Below are positions 43,301-54,400 of a stretch of DNA of 64,000 nt, piece by piece (position 1 is the first letter of the stretch; each line of letters begins with the position of its first letter). Origin of the DNA: Caenorhabditis elegans (taxonomy: Eukaryota > Nematoda > Chromadorea > Rhabditida > Rhabditidae); assembly GCF_000002985.6 (NCBI RefSeq), contig NC_003281.10, forward strand, positions 12,648,001 through 12,712,000, written 5' to 3'. The notes under the pieces are model-generated. The model was not told the origin of the DNA. It did no database searches and saw only the letters and a list, made by a program, of their open reading frames with translations. The translations under genes were made by a program, and so were the position numbers.

Positions 43301-46300
43301 TTGCATGAAATATTAATAAAGTTACAAATTAATGGAAAATCACTAGGATTTCAAAGTAAAACAACGAGAAAATCGCTGTGAAAATTTAAAAAATTAAAAA
43401 AATGAATGAAAAATATTTGAAATTCGAATATTTTAATTTAACAATAGGTAGCCAATGGATTTTCGGATTAAAAAAAATTAATATAAAATCAGGGATTTTT
43501 TTCTATTTAATTTTTTCACATTGATATTCGGTATCAGGAGAATAAATAGGGTGTATAGAAAAATTTTAATTTTTTGCTTCAAAACATGTCTATGGTACCA
43601 CAATATCATAGTAAAAAAATTTTTTAAAATTTTCTAAATTTTATATGATTTTTTGAAAATTGAAAAAAATCTCAGTTTTTGCCTAATTCCCATTTGAATT
43701 ACCGCCAATCGTTCGATGTTCGATGGAGCGCGCTTGCATGATTTTAATTTTAATTTAACAATTTCTCTCATTTTTGACTGATTTTTCATGTTTTTTTTCG
43801 AGTAATTCTATTGGAAATTTAATGAAAAATTCAAGATAAATGTAAATTTTTCACTAAAAATAATTGAAAACAGAGAAAGAACATTTTCCAACGACGTTGA
43901 GCCTGAAATAATCTATTTCAAAGATTTAGGCTTGAAAAATTTACATTTATCTTGAATTTTTCATTAAATTTCCAGTAAAATTACTCGAAAAAACATGAAA
44001 AATCAATCAAAAATAAGAAAAATTGATAAATAAAAATTAAAACAGAGGCAACCGCGCTCCATCGAACATCGAACGATTGGCGGTAATTCAAATGGGAATT
44101 AGGCAAAAACTGAGATTTTTTCAATTTTCAAAAAATCATATAGTTTAGAAAATTTAAAAAAATTTTTTTACTATGATATTTGGTCATTGTGGTACCATAG
44201 ACATGTTTTGAAGCAAAAAATTAAAAATGTTCTATTTTTTTGGCTCGATTTTGTCGAAACAAATTGAAAAAAAAATTTCAAACTTTTTTAAAAAGAAAAT
44301 TACAAAATTCAATTTCTTAAATCGAAATTTTTTCGAAGTAAATGAATAAAATCGCTAGAAAAAGTTATTTAACAAAAAAAATATTAATAATTTGTAGTAA
44401 AACATTCTACCTCGCCTCGGCCGCCTCAATTGCCTCATTCTTCTCAATTGGAACAATGAGCTGGTGGACTCCACAATACGTTGGATTCTCGTATGCAGTT
44501 ATTCATAATGTGCCAAAAGTACCGGAGACGGAGCTTACACAGTAGGGTTTTTTGAATTCAAACAAATATTTTTTTTTAGATGACAACACAATTTTTGCAC
44601 GTGATTTCGTCGAAAATTTGTGTGAAAATTTTGAGAAAAAAATCTAATTGAAGACTATTTTTTGCGCTTGTTAAGTATATTTTCAATCGAAAATTTGCAT
44701 TAAATTTATTTATTTTTTTCAAATTTAAAGTGAAATTGCACCTGAAAACATGGAAAATTGGTTTAAAAAAATAAGAAAAAATAACAATTAATTTATAAAA
44801 AAAATTTCCGGCAAATTCCGGCAACGTGCCGGTTTTCCAGAATTTCTAAATTCCGATAAATTGCCGATTCGCTGGAAATGTTGAATTCCGGCAATTTGCC
44901 GATTTGCTTGAAATCTTAAATTCCGGCGATTTGCCAGTTTGCCGGAAATTTTAAATTTCGGCAATTTGCCGGTTTGCCGGAAACTTTCAATTCCGGCAAC
45001 TTGCCGATTTGCTGGAAGTCTTAAATTCTGGCATTTTGCCAGTTTGCCGGAAATTTTAAAATTCCGGAAGTTTGCCGTTTTGCCGGAAATTTTAAATTCC
45101 GGCAATTTGCCGGTTAGCCGGAAATTTTAAATTCCTGCAATCTTCCGCTTTGCTGGAAATTTTAAATTCCGGCAACTTGCCGGTTTGACGGAAATTTTCA
45201 TTTTCGGTAATTTGCCGGTTTGCTGAAAGTTTTAAATTCCGGCAATTTGCTGATTTGTCGAAAATTTTCATTTTCGGCAATCTGCCAGTTTGCTGGAAAT
45301 TTTAAATTCCGGTAATTTGCCGGTTTGCCGGAAATTTTAAATTCCGGTAATTCGCCGATTTGCTGGAAATTTTAAATTCTGGCAATTTGCCAGTTTGCCG
45401 GAAATCTTAATTTTCAGCAATTTGCCGGTTTGCTGGAAATGCTTATAGGGTTTTTATATGACCGAAACACGTAGAACGGTGCTTTTTTGAAATTTTTGCC
45501 TGTTTTCTTTAGATATTTTCATAGAATTCGCTAAGTTTTCAAAATAGATGTAGGAACATTCATACAATTTTGCCGATTAAAATTGAAATTCTGAAATTCC
45601 CAAAAAAATGTACAAAACCACAATTTGCCAATTTGCTGGAAATTTTGAATTCCGGCAATTTGCTGATTTGCTGAAAAAAATTATTTTTTACAGTTATTTT
45701 GGCCCATTACGGTCTATTTTCTGCCATTTAAAGCAAAAAAAAATTCTGACACCACTCCACCTCCAAATTATTTAATTTTCAGAATCAATCTAATCTTCGG
45801 AATCATAACATGCATGGCTGGCCTATTGGGTGTCGCTACAGGCTCAATTTTATCACGAGCATGGAGAGATGGTAGCTCAATCTTCCGTAATCATGCCACC
45901 GAAAAAGCCGACGTCTATATTTGTGCTCTATCAATGTTCGTGGCTCTTCCATTCCTCTTCTTTGCCATATTCATTGCTGAATACAGTACAAATGGCTGTC
46001 TAATTCTCATCTATTTCGCCATTATGTCAATGTGCCTGAACTGGTCTGTAAATGTGGATGTTCTCATGTACGTAGTGGTTGCAAACCGCCGGGCAACTGC
46101 TCTCGCCGTTCAGACAATGGTTGCACATTTATTCGGAGACGCAGCGAGTCCGTATATCATTGGAGTACTGTCAGATATGTTACGAGGAGACGATGCATCT
46201 GCAGTTGGACACTTTTTTGCACTGCAAAAGGCTCTATATGTACCAACTTTTATGTTGGTCGTTGCTGGCGCATTCTATTTGGCTGCCACTTTCTTTGTTG

Positions 46301-46556
46301 AGGATGATCGGAAAGAGGCGTTGTATCAGATGGATGGTGGGTGTAGAAATGTATATAAATTTGAATCTAAATTGCTCCAAGGGTGTCGGTTTTTCGATTT
46401 TTCGATGTTTTTTTAAAGTGAACATTGGGAAATTGAAAAGCGAAAAATTTTGATTTTCCTGAAAATTCCTGAAAATCGGAAAATGTTAAGTTTAGAAAAT
46501 TAACCATAAAATTTGATTTAAAAAAAATATAATTTTGTTTAAATATTTAATTATAC

Positions 46557-46588
<32 letters not shown>

Positions 46589-47667
46589 TGCCTCAAACAA
46601 TCAAAGGGTCAAAAATCATAACTTTGTTCGCTGCAAATCGATTTTTATGAAACTTTGGGAATTTATGTTATCAACGATGATCTTTCATTTGACAATAGTC
46701 ACAAAAGTTCTTGACCACCCCAAGTGTCCTAACTCGGAGCCAATTTTTTTCAGGAATTTTTCAGATCTCGGTTCTTTTCAGCTTTGAATTGATGTTTGTG
46801 TGCGGATTTTTCTTTGTTTAGAATACATTATTAGAAAACAACAAAAGTTTGGAAAAAAATCCGTCCAAAAAATTTTTTTTGGTTGATCGTCCAAAAATTT
46901 TCGAAAAAAATTTTTTGTCGAAAATTCTAGATTTTTTCTACAAAAATGATGTAACCAAGTGTAAACCATTTTTACACATACAAAACACATCAGTTTAGTT
47001 TGATACACTAAAATGATAATAAAAAATATAATTTTTTCGGATAATTTTTGAGTTTTTTGAATATTTCTTGAGATTCAAATTTCAAACTAAAATGAATTTT
47101 ATGTGTAAAAATGGTTTACACTTGGTTACATCATTTTTGTAGAAAAAATCTAGAAATTTCGACAGAAATTTTTTTCGAAGATTTTTGGACGATCAACCAA
47201 AAACAATTTTTTGGACGGATTTTTTTCCAAACTTTTGTTGTTTTCTAATAATGTATTCTAAACAAAGAAAAATCCGCACACAAACATCAATTCAAAGCTG
47301 AAAAGAACCGAGATCTGAAAAATTCCTGAAAAAAATTGGCTCCGAGTTAGGACACTTGGGGTGGTCAACAACTTTTGTGACTATTGTCAAATGAAAGATC
47401 ATCGTTGATAACATAAATTCCCAAAGTTTCATAAAAATCGATTTGCAGCGAACAAAGTTATGATTTTTGACCCGAAACTTATTTGGAGACCTAATAAAAA
47501 AGAAAAAAAAATTATTTGCAGCCCCCGATAACTGGCACCACGACGATCCTTCGGAAGACTTGGATGACCTACTTTCTCACGAGAATCCTGAAACAGTTGA
47601 AGGAGTTGAAGAGCATCCGGCTGATATGATTGTACCGCTTGCACATTCTGATGGAGATACAGCTTGA
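40327..47667 (+). CDS. spinster-family major facilitator transporter
   Basis: Spinster proteins (SLC63/SPNS) are lysosomal or plasma-membrane MFS carriers of sphingolipids and lysolipids. Exons are 40327-40366, 40422-40576, 40629-40769, 41834-42192, 44398-44541, 45783-46336 and 47522-47667, giving 512 aa to a TGA. Family signatures are NLLNYMDRYTIVGV in TM1, motif A GYLGDRYNRKMLM after TM2, and RGIVGIGEASYSTIAPTVL with SDLF in TM4. About twelve hydrophobic segments are visible, with MSWWTPQYV and a long C-terminal half in exon 6. The tail is acidic and cytosolic (SEDLDDLLSHENPETVEGVE). The ATG is nine bases after a TTTCAG acceptor. The reading frame stays open for 84 codons past the stop across a strong intron (separate entry). 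Substrate is inferred from the family only. Confidence 0.93.
42475..43037. mobile_element. fold-back element, family D copy 2
   Basis: Starts TTTAAAAGTGGTGTAGTTGG. It shares CACCGAATTTTATATTGAAA, GGCCTAAAATTAG and CACCGTCAAATTTTGAGTAT with copy 1, and its right arm mirrors back to ATTAAAGCAATAAAAC. It lies in the fourth intron of the spinster gene. Confidence 0.75.
43560..44216. mobile_element. fold-back element, family E copy 2
   Basis: The arms carry AAAACATGTCTATGGTACCA, AAAATCTCAGTTTTTGCCTA and GATGTTCGATGGAGCGCG with mirrors. They match the inner part of copy 1 in the taf-7.2 intron, but the outermost arms are missing. Confidence 0.7.
44800..45450. repeat. CCGGCAAAT minisatellite array 4
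   Basis: About fifteen units of TTTGCCGGAAATTTTAAATT and CCGGCAATTTGCCGGTTTG, with a remnant at 45628-45675. It lies in the fifth intron of the spinster gene. Confidence 0.9.
46553..46591. repeat. AT/ATAC microsatellite
   Basis: An ATATATACATATATATATAT-type run just upstream of the long palindrome in the spinster gene's last coding intron. Confidence 0.8.
46604..47472. mobile_element. 870-bp near-perfect palindrome, spinster intron 6
   Basis: A left arm of about 390 bp (GGGTCAAAAATCATAACTTT...GTGTAAACCATTTTTACACA) is mirrored after about 85 bp of spacer and ends GTTATGATTTTTGACCCGAA. The arms are almost identical. The palindrome ends about 50 bp before the exon at 47522. It is non-coding. 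Confidence 0.85.
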
Positions 47668-49574
47668 CGATACGATGAGGAACAGCAACACAGACAACGA
47701 CCTTCATTTAATTCTTCGGTAAGTTTAAACGGTTTTTCTATCAAAAAATTGAAAAAAAAAAAACTGCTTGAAATTCTTGTTTTTTGCGTAATTTTACATT
47801 AAAAACCGCCAAAAACCGCTAAAATCTGAAAGTTTTGTACATTTTTTGAATACCGCTTCTTATGAAATTGGATTTTTCAGGCTCATTTTATAACTTTTCA
47901 AACCCTTTTCCGAAAAAAAACCACCAAATCGCCGATTTTTAGGCCAATTTCCTTCGGGTTTTCAAGTTTTATTAACGGAAAAGCGCCTGAAAAATTGACA
48001 AAAAGATCGTTTTAAATGAAATTTTGAACAAAAAATCGAGAAAACCCGACGAATTTAGCCCGACAATATCGAAAATGACGCAAAGAATTTTTGAAAAATT
48101 TTCAACTGTAATATTCTGTCGTTATTGGGTCTATTTTCTGCCATTTAAAGCAATTTTTTGCGTAATTTTACATAAAAACCGCCAAAAAAGACCGAATTTC
48201 ATAGTAAAATTGTTCAAAATTATGTCAAAAGTGTTTAAATTTTTAGTAAAAATAGTTTAACTCTAAAATTTCGTACTTTTGAGATTTTTTTGCAAGAAAA
48301 ATGTCTCAAATTTGTTTAAATCCGGCCGAGTTTCAGATTTCAACCGTTTTTGTTTTTGGCAAAATTTTGTAAAGTTTTACTATGAAATTCAGTATTTTTT
48401 TTGGATTTTCCTGATTTTTTTCCGAATTTCAGCAGATTTTTACAGAATTTAACCCTTTTTTCTTTTAAAAATTTGTTGAACTTTCTATAAGTAGCGTCGC
48501 GCAGAAAAAGAGGCGGAGCGTAATTTTGCAACCCTGCGGCACGGTTTTTCTTCAAGATTCCTCCTTTTTCATTCAAAAAAAAAGAGAATAAAACAAGTAA
48601 AATTGGAACTTTATTGGAAAAATCAACAGAAAAAGCCATGCCGCAAGGTTGCAAAATTACGCCCCGCCTCTTTTTCTGTGCGGCACTGCACAATTCACGG
48701 ATCTTCAAAAAACCCGAAATATTTTCAAATTTTCAGAAAATTTTTGGGTTAAGACGGAGCTCAAAGACGCTGATTGGTCAGAGAGTGGGCGGGGCGAATC
48801 GCTGATTGGTCGGAGAGTTCTTAGTGATTTTCTGGTTTTTATAGAAAATTCCGATAATTTTTGGGATTTCGATTGTTTAAAAAAATCCAAAATAGTCTCA
48901 AATTCAAAAAAAAACCACAAAAAACGGAAAAAATCGCGAAAACTCCCCGACCAATCAGCGACTCGCTCCGCCCATTTTCGGACCAATCAGCGTCATCGAG
49001 CTCCATTTAACCCAAATTTTATAGATTAAAGATGAACGTAAAAATATAGAAAAATATTCAATTAGTTTGAAAATAAAATTTATTTTTTAACAATTTTATT
49101 TTCAAACTAATCGAATATTTCTATATATTTCTACATTCATCTTCAATCTATAAAATTTGGGTCAATACGGAGCTCAAAGACGCTGATTGGTCAGAGAATG
49201 GGCGGGGCGAATCGCTGATTGGTCGGAGAGTTCTTAGTGATTTTCTGGTTTTTATAGAAAATTCCGATAATTTTTGGGATTTCGATTGTTCAAAAAAAAA
49301 TCCAAAATAGTCTCAAATTCAGAAAAATCACAAAAAAACTTTAAAAAATCGCGAAAACTCAAATTTTCAGACCCCAGACGACATTGAAACACTCGCTTCC
49401 GTAGACGAAGATGGTATTAATCTAGAAGAAGACGCATGTACAATTAAATTCGATTCGATTCGCCGGAAAAATGACGATAATTCCGTGGAAAACGGGCAAA
49501 ATGCCGCCGATTTATCCGATGAAACGGATGAATGGGATGTACAGAGACCAGATTCAGGAGATGATGATCCTTGA
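47668..49574 (+). CDS. possible readthrough C-terminal extension of the spinster gene
   Basis: Directly after the TGA at 47665-47667 the same frame is open for 17 codons (RYDEEQQHRQRPSFNSS) to a consensus donor, TTCG|GTAAGT at 47719. A TTTTCAG acceptor ends at 49370. The exon 49371-49574 then continues in the same phase for 67 codons (TPDDIETLASVDEDGINLEE onward, ending WDVQRPDSGDDDP) to TGA at 49572-49574. The peptide is acidic and compositionally like the preceding tail, with normal codon use, unlike the surrounding A/T-rich introns. Phase 0 is the only usable frame of the second exon. Either UGA-C readthrough, an alternative isoform not obvious here, a sequence error, or a relic 3' UTR intron could explain it. 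Confidence 0.5.
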
Positions 49575-50200
49575 GTTCGTTTTAGACGTCGTCGTCGTGA
49601 TGGTTGTGTGTGTGTGTGTAGAATCGTTATTTCCGTTGTTGTAGCTGTTTCTCATAATTTTTAAATTTTTTTTCCCAGCAAATTTGGGTTATTTTCGATA
49701 ATTTTAACAATTTTTGCTGTAAAAATTATCTAAAATTCAGAAAAACCGCTAAAAACTTCCCGACCAATCAGCGATTCGCCCCGCCCACTCTCTGACCAAT
49801 CAGCGTCTTCGAACTCCATATTGATACAAATTTTATAGATTGGAGATAAATGTAGAAATATAGAGAAATATTCGATTAGTTTGAATTTTTTTTAGATTCG
49901 ATGTTTTTACATACATTTTTGATTTTTAAAATTTGGGTTAATATGGAGTTCGAAGACGCTGCTTGGTCTGAAATGGGCGGAGCAAGTCGCTGATTGGTCG
50001 GGGAGTTTTCGCGATTTTTCTGAATTTGAGACTATTTTGGATTTTTTTTCAAACAATCGAAATCCCAAAAATTATCGGAACTTTCTATAAAAACCAGAAA
50101 ATCACTAAGAACTCTCCGACCAATCAGCGATTCGCCCCGCCCACTCTCTGACCAATCAGCGTCTTTGAGCTCCGTATTAACCCAAATTTTATAGATTGAA
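48480..50200. repeat. CCAAT/GC-box repeat cluster with inverted spacers
   Basis: Modules at about 48752-48990, 49162-49230, 49750-49815, 49940-50005 and 50115-50190 combine GGAGCTCAAAGACGCTGATT, GGTCAGAGAGTGGGCGGGGC and mirrors. They are joined by ATTTTATAGATTGAAGATGA and AATATTCGATTAGTTTGAA. The cluster surrounds the exon at 49371-49574 on both sides. Confidence 0.75.
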
Positions 50201-50216
50201 GATGAATGTAGAAATA

Positions 50217-50768
50217 TCATTTACTATATATAAAGCGCGTGTCCTTCCGTCCGTTTGTAGTTTGTAGTTTGATCTTTGGTCTTTGAACTCTGTAGTTTGT
50301 AGTCTCAATCACCTAAGAGGGGTCCTATAGCCCCCGCCCCTTTTGTGACGTCATCACAAATTGGCGGGAAATTCAAATTTTCTGAGAAATCATTTTGGCG
50401 GGATTTCAAATTTGAATTTTTTGAAAATATTTTGGCGGGAATTCAAATTTTAATTTTTTTGAAAATATTTTGGCGGGAATTCAAAATTTAATTTTTTTGA
50501 AAATATTTTGGCGGGAATTCAAAATTTAATTTTTCGAAAACATTTTTGGCGGGAATTTAAATTTTTAATTTTTTGAAAATATTTTGGCGGGAATTCAAAA
50601 TTTAATGTTTTGAAAATATTTTGGAGGGAATCCTAATGTTCAAAAAGTGGACATTTTCACCTTTTTTCATGAGATATTTTTGTAGGATTAATTGAATTGA
50701 TGATATGTGTCAAACATGTCAAATTTTGCCAGTCGTTAGCACGCGCCTTGGCGCGTGCTAGCGGCTGG
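50217..50768 (+). mobile_element. non-autonomous Helitron
   Basis: It begins TCATTTACTATATATAAAGC and ends GCGGCTGG. An 11-bp perfect hairpin (TAGCACGCGCC, loop TT, GGCGCGTGCTA at 50737-50760) lies eight bases before the end. It is inserted between A (50216) and T (50769) with no target duplication. A paralogous empty site, GTAGAAATATAGAGAAATAT, is present at about 49854-49873. TC start, CTRR end, 3' hairpin and A|T insertion are all the Helitron hallmarks. The interior holds a 38-bp minisatellite of TTTTGGCGGGAATTCAAA. There is no Rep/helicase, so it is non-autonomous, 552 bp long. Confidence 0.9.
50341..50640 (+). repeat. 38-bp minisatellite of E2F-like sites inside the Helitron
   Basis: Seven exact TTGGCGGGA motifs have GGCGGG cores at 50363, 50397, 50434, 50472, 50510, 50548 and 50586, and an eighth is degenerate near 50625. 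Spacing settles at 38 bp. TTTTGGCGGGAA matches the E2F consensus. A palindromic TGACGTCA (CRE/ATF-like) is at 50346-50353. Confidence 0.8.
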
Positions 50769-51498
50769 TAGAGAAATATTCGATTAGTTTGAAAATAAAA
50801 TTGTTAAAAAATAAATTTTATTTTCAAACTAATTGAATATTTTTCTATATTTTTACGTTCATCTTTAATCTATAAAATTTTGGTTAATACGGAGCTCGAT
50901 GACGCTGATTGGTCCGAAAATGGGCGGAGCGAGTCGCTGATTGGTCGGGGAGTTTTTTCGCGATTTTTTCCGTTTTTTGTGGTTTTTTTTGAATTTGAGA
51001 CTATTTTTTGGATTTTTTTAAACAAGCGGAATCCCAAAAGTTATCGAAATTTTCCTATATTTATTCATTTTGTATATCTGTAAATCTATGACCTTTTTTC
51101 TTTTTTTTCGATTTTTTTTCCTCATTTTCCTCTTAATATGGTGCATTTTAGCTGTGATTTTCTCATTTCCCATGCTAGTTTTTTATTTTTATTTTTGTCA
51201 AAAATTCAATAATTCTGGTCAAAAATTGGACCAAAAATTAATTTTTTTTCTCTCTCTGTCCTCCCCTCTCATCTAATACCTATTAATTATTATTATCAGT
51301 TACGTGTAATTTTTTTTCCGTTTGTGCCTAAAAAAAACATAATTTTTGGAATAAAATTCCGTGATTTAGAATTTTTTTTTGCAATTTTTTTTCGTGGTTG
51401 TGGTAGTGGTTTTGTGATCCATTTTAAGCTTATTTCGATTTTTAATTTATATATTTAATTTTTTTTTTTTCAAAATTTTAAAACTTCTTTCAGAACTA
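50769..51498. other. intergenic sequence upstream of the C2-domain gene
   Basis: It holds a further CCAAT/GC-box module (about 50880-50955) and an AT-rich block with pyrimidine runs, CTCTCTCTGTCCTCCCCTCT at about 51250-51270. A TTTCAG acceptor ends at 51493. This is the presumed promoter and outron. Confidence 0.5.
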
Positions 51499-54400
51499 AT
51501 GAAGCCGAGAAGGGCACCAGTAATTGTCAAAGCTTTTGATGAAAATTTTCAGAGACCCACCGAGGAAAGAGGTACATCCAAATGAGTCGAAATTGAAATT
51601 TTAAGAAATTCAAAAAAATTCAAAAAAAAACTTTTTTTTTTTTTCTTTTTTTTTATTTTTTCACAAAAAAATTCGATTTGTTGGTACTTTTCAGAACAAA
51701 ATTAAAAAACAAAAAATAACGATTTTTAAATTAAAAAAAAAAGATGAGAAATTGATGAGAAAATGACGGAAATTATGAAATTTTCTAATAATTTTTTTTT
51801 TCGATATTTCCAAAATTCGAAAATTTTTGTTCTTTATTCTTCAAAAAAATCTTTTAAAAAACACTGCAACTTTTTCCTCACGAGGGACGAGGAAAAATGG
51901 TTTCTAGGCCACGGCCGAGGGGCCGACAAGTTTCAGCGGCCATTTATCTTGCTTTGTTTTCCGCCTGTTTTCTTTTGTTTTTCACAGTTTTTTCCCGTTT
52001 TTTCTTATTAAAACTGATAAATAAATACTTTTTGCAGATGCTAAAACAATTTCCAAGTGAAAAAATCATGTATTCAGTGGGCAATAGGGCTGTGCGGCTG
52101 ATGACTCGGCTGATGGAGCAAATCAACGTTTTTCAACGTATTAGCAATGATCAATTAGGGAATACTTGTATTTGCCATATCGGCTGAGTCTTGAGCTTCT
52201 GATTCTAGAAAAAAGTTTTTAAAAAAGTGCACACCCCTTCCAGAAAAACTCGTTTTTCCAATCAGCCGACAGCCGACAGCCGAGTTACTCGGCTGATTCA
52301 AAAAGCCGACTGTTTTGTCAAGGTGTGTGCACTTAAAAAAAACTTTTTTCTAGAATAAGAAGCTCATGACTCAGCCAATACTGCAAATACAAATATTCTT
52401 TAATTGATCAGTGCTAACACGTTGAAAAACTTGATTGTCTCCATCAGCCGAGTCATCAGCCGCACAGCCCTAGTGGGCAAGCAACGGTGAAAGTGGGCAT
52501 CGTAATATGATGGATTACGGGAATACAAAACCTAAACTTTTTCTGAAACATGATACATATGATGCTTAGATGCTGAAATTACCTGATTTTCATAACGAGA
52601 CCGCTGAAAAAGTTTTGAGGTTTTCAGAATTCAACTTTTTGTGCGAAAATCTCGACTTTTTCACCAAAAAATTTGAATTTTGAAAACCTCAAAACTTTTT
52701 CAGCGGTCTCGTTATGAAAATCAGGTAGTCTCAGCATTTAAGCAGCGTATGTATCATGTTTCAGAAAAAGTTTAGGTTTTGTATTCCCGTAATCCATCAT
52801 ATTGCATTGACCACTTTCACCGCTGCTTGCCCACTGAATACATGATTTTTTTACTTGGAAATTGTTTTAGCATCTGCAAAAAATATTTATTTATCAGTTT
52901 TAATAAGAAAAAACGGGAAAAAGCTGTGAAAATACAAAAGAAAACAGGCGCAAAACAAAGCAAGATAAATGGCCGCTGAAACTTGTCGGCCCCTCGGCCA
53001 TGGCCTAGAAACCACTTTTCCTCGTCCCTCGTGAGGAAAAAGTTGCAGTGAAAACGCGAGATTTTCCGACATAAAAATTCAAATATCGAATAATTTCCAG
53101 TGCTTTTTTTTCCATTTTTGAAATCAAAATCAATTTTTTTAAAACAATAATTAGATTTTCCGGAAAAAAAACCCCGCGAAAAAGCGAAAACGATTTTTTT
53201 TTTGCAGATCCATACGATGATGTTCAAGTGGAAAAAGTGCTCAAAGATTTGTCATTTATACGAATTAAATTAGATCAGATCGTCCTACCGGACATTAATC
53301 CATTCATTCAGAAATTGCATAACTATCGGGAATTTTTCGGGTGAGATAATCGTCGTTTTTTTGTTTTCGGAAAAGTTGAATTTCCCGCCGAAGCAACTTT
53401 TTTTTTCTGAAAAAAATGAATTTCCGCCACAAAATTACCGCCAAAAATTGAAAAATGATGATTTTCCATCCAAATTTTTATCAGAAAATTTGAATTCTCA
53501 GCTAAAAAATGTTTTTTTCTCGAGAAAAAATTGATTTTTTCGCCGAAATTTAAAGGAGGACTAACGGTTTGGACGATTTTGAACGTATAGACCCAAAATG
53601 AGCTCAAATGAACGAATTTCGTAATGAAACTGCTCAAAAAATTTTCAAAAATTTTTTATGGCGGTTCAAAATTTCGAAAAAATTACACTGATTTTAGTTA
53701 AAATCACGAATTTTTCCCATTTTTCCGTGTCACATCCGTCCGAAGTTGGCTTTTTTGGAATTATCGTCCTTTATTACATATTTTGGTAGTTTATCTCATT
53801 TAATTTCGTCGATTAAAGTACATTTAAAGCCGATAGGTAACCAAAAATCATCGAAATTAGTTACCTATCGGCTTTAAATGTACGTTAATCGACTAAATTA
53901 AATGAGATAAACTACCAATATATGTAATAAAGGACGATAATTCCGAAAAAGCCAACTTCGGACGGATGTGACACGGAAAAATGGGAAAAATTCGTGATTT
54001 TAGCTAAAATCTGTGTAATTTTTTCGAACTTTTGAACCGCCATAAAAAATTTTATGAGACATGTTTGAGAAGTTTCATTACGAAATTCGTTCATTTGAGC
54101 TCATTTCGGGTCTATACGTTCAAAATTGTCCGAACCGTTAGTCCTCCTTTAAATAAATAAAATTTCCAGGCCAATTTATTCTCAAAAATTTGAATTTCCC
54201 ACGAAAAATTTTGCAAAATTTATAATCTTAACAAATTTTTCAATTTCCAGATTCCAACTCGAATACACATTTCCATGCCTAGATGCAGTTTCAAAATCGC
54301 TTAAAACTACCATTAGAATTCCGGAAAAAGAGGTCGATATTATGAAGATTGTATTTAATCATAGAGTCAGTTTTTCATCTGAAAATTCAGAAAAAGCGTG

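Noticed and set aside
47665..47667. Selenocysteine decoding of the spinster gene's TGA
   Set aside because: No SECIS-like element was recognised, the position has no redox context, and C. elegans is thought to have a single selenoprotein, thioredoxin reductase.
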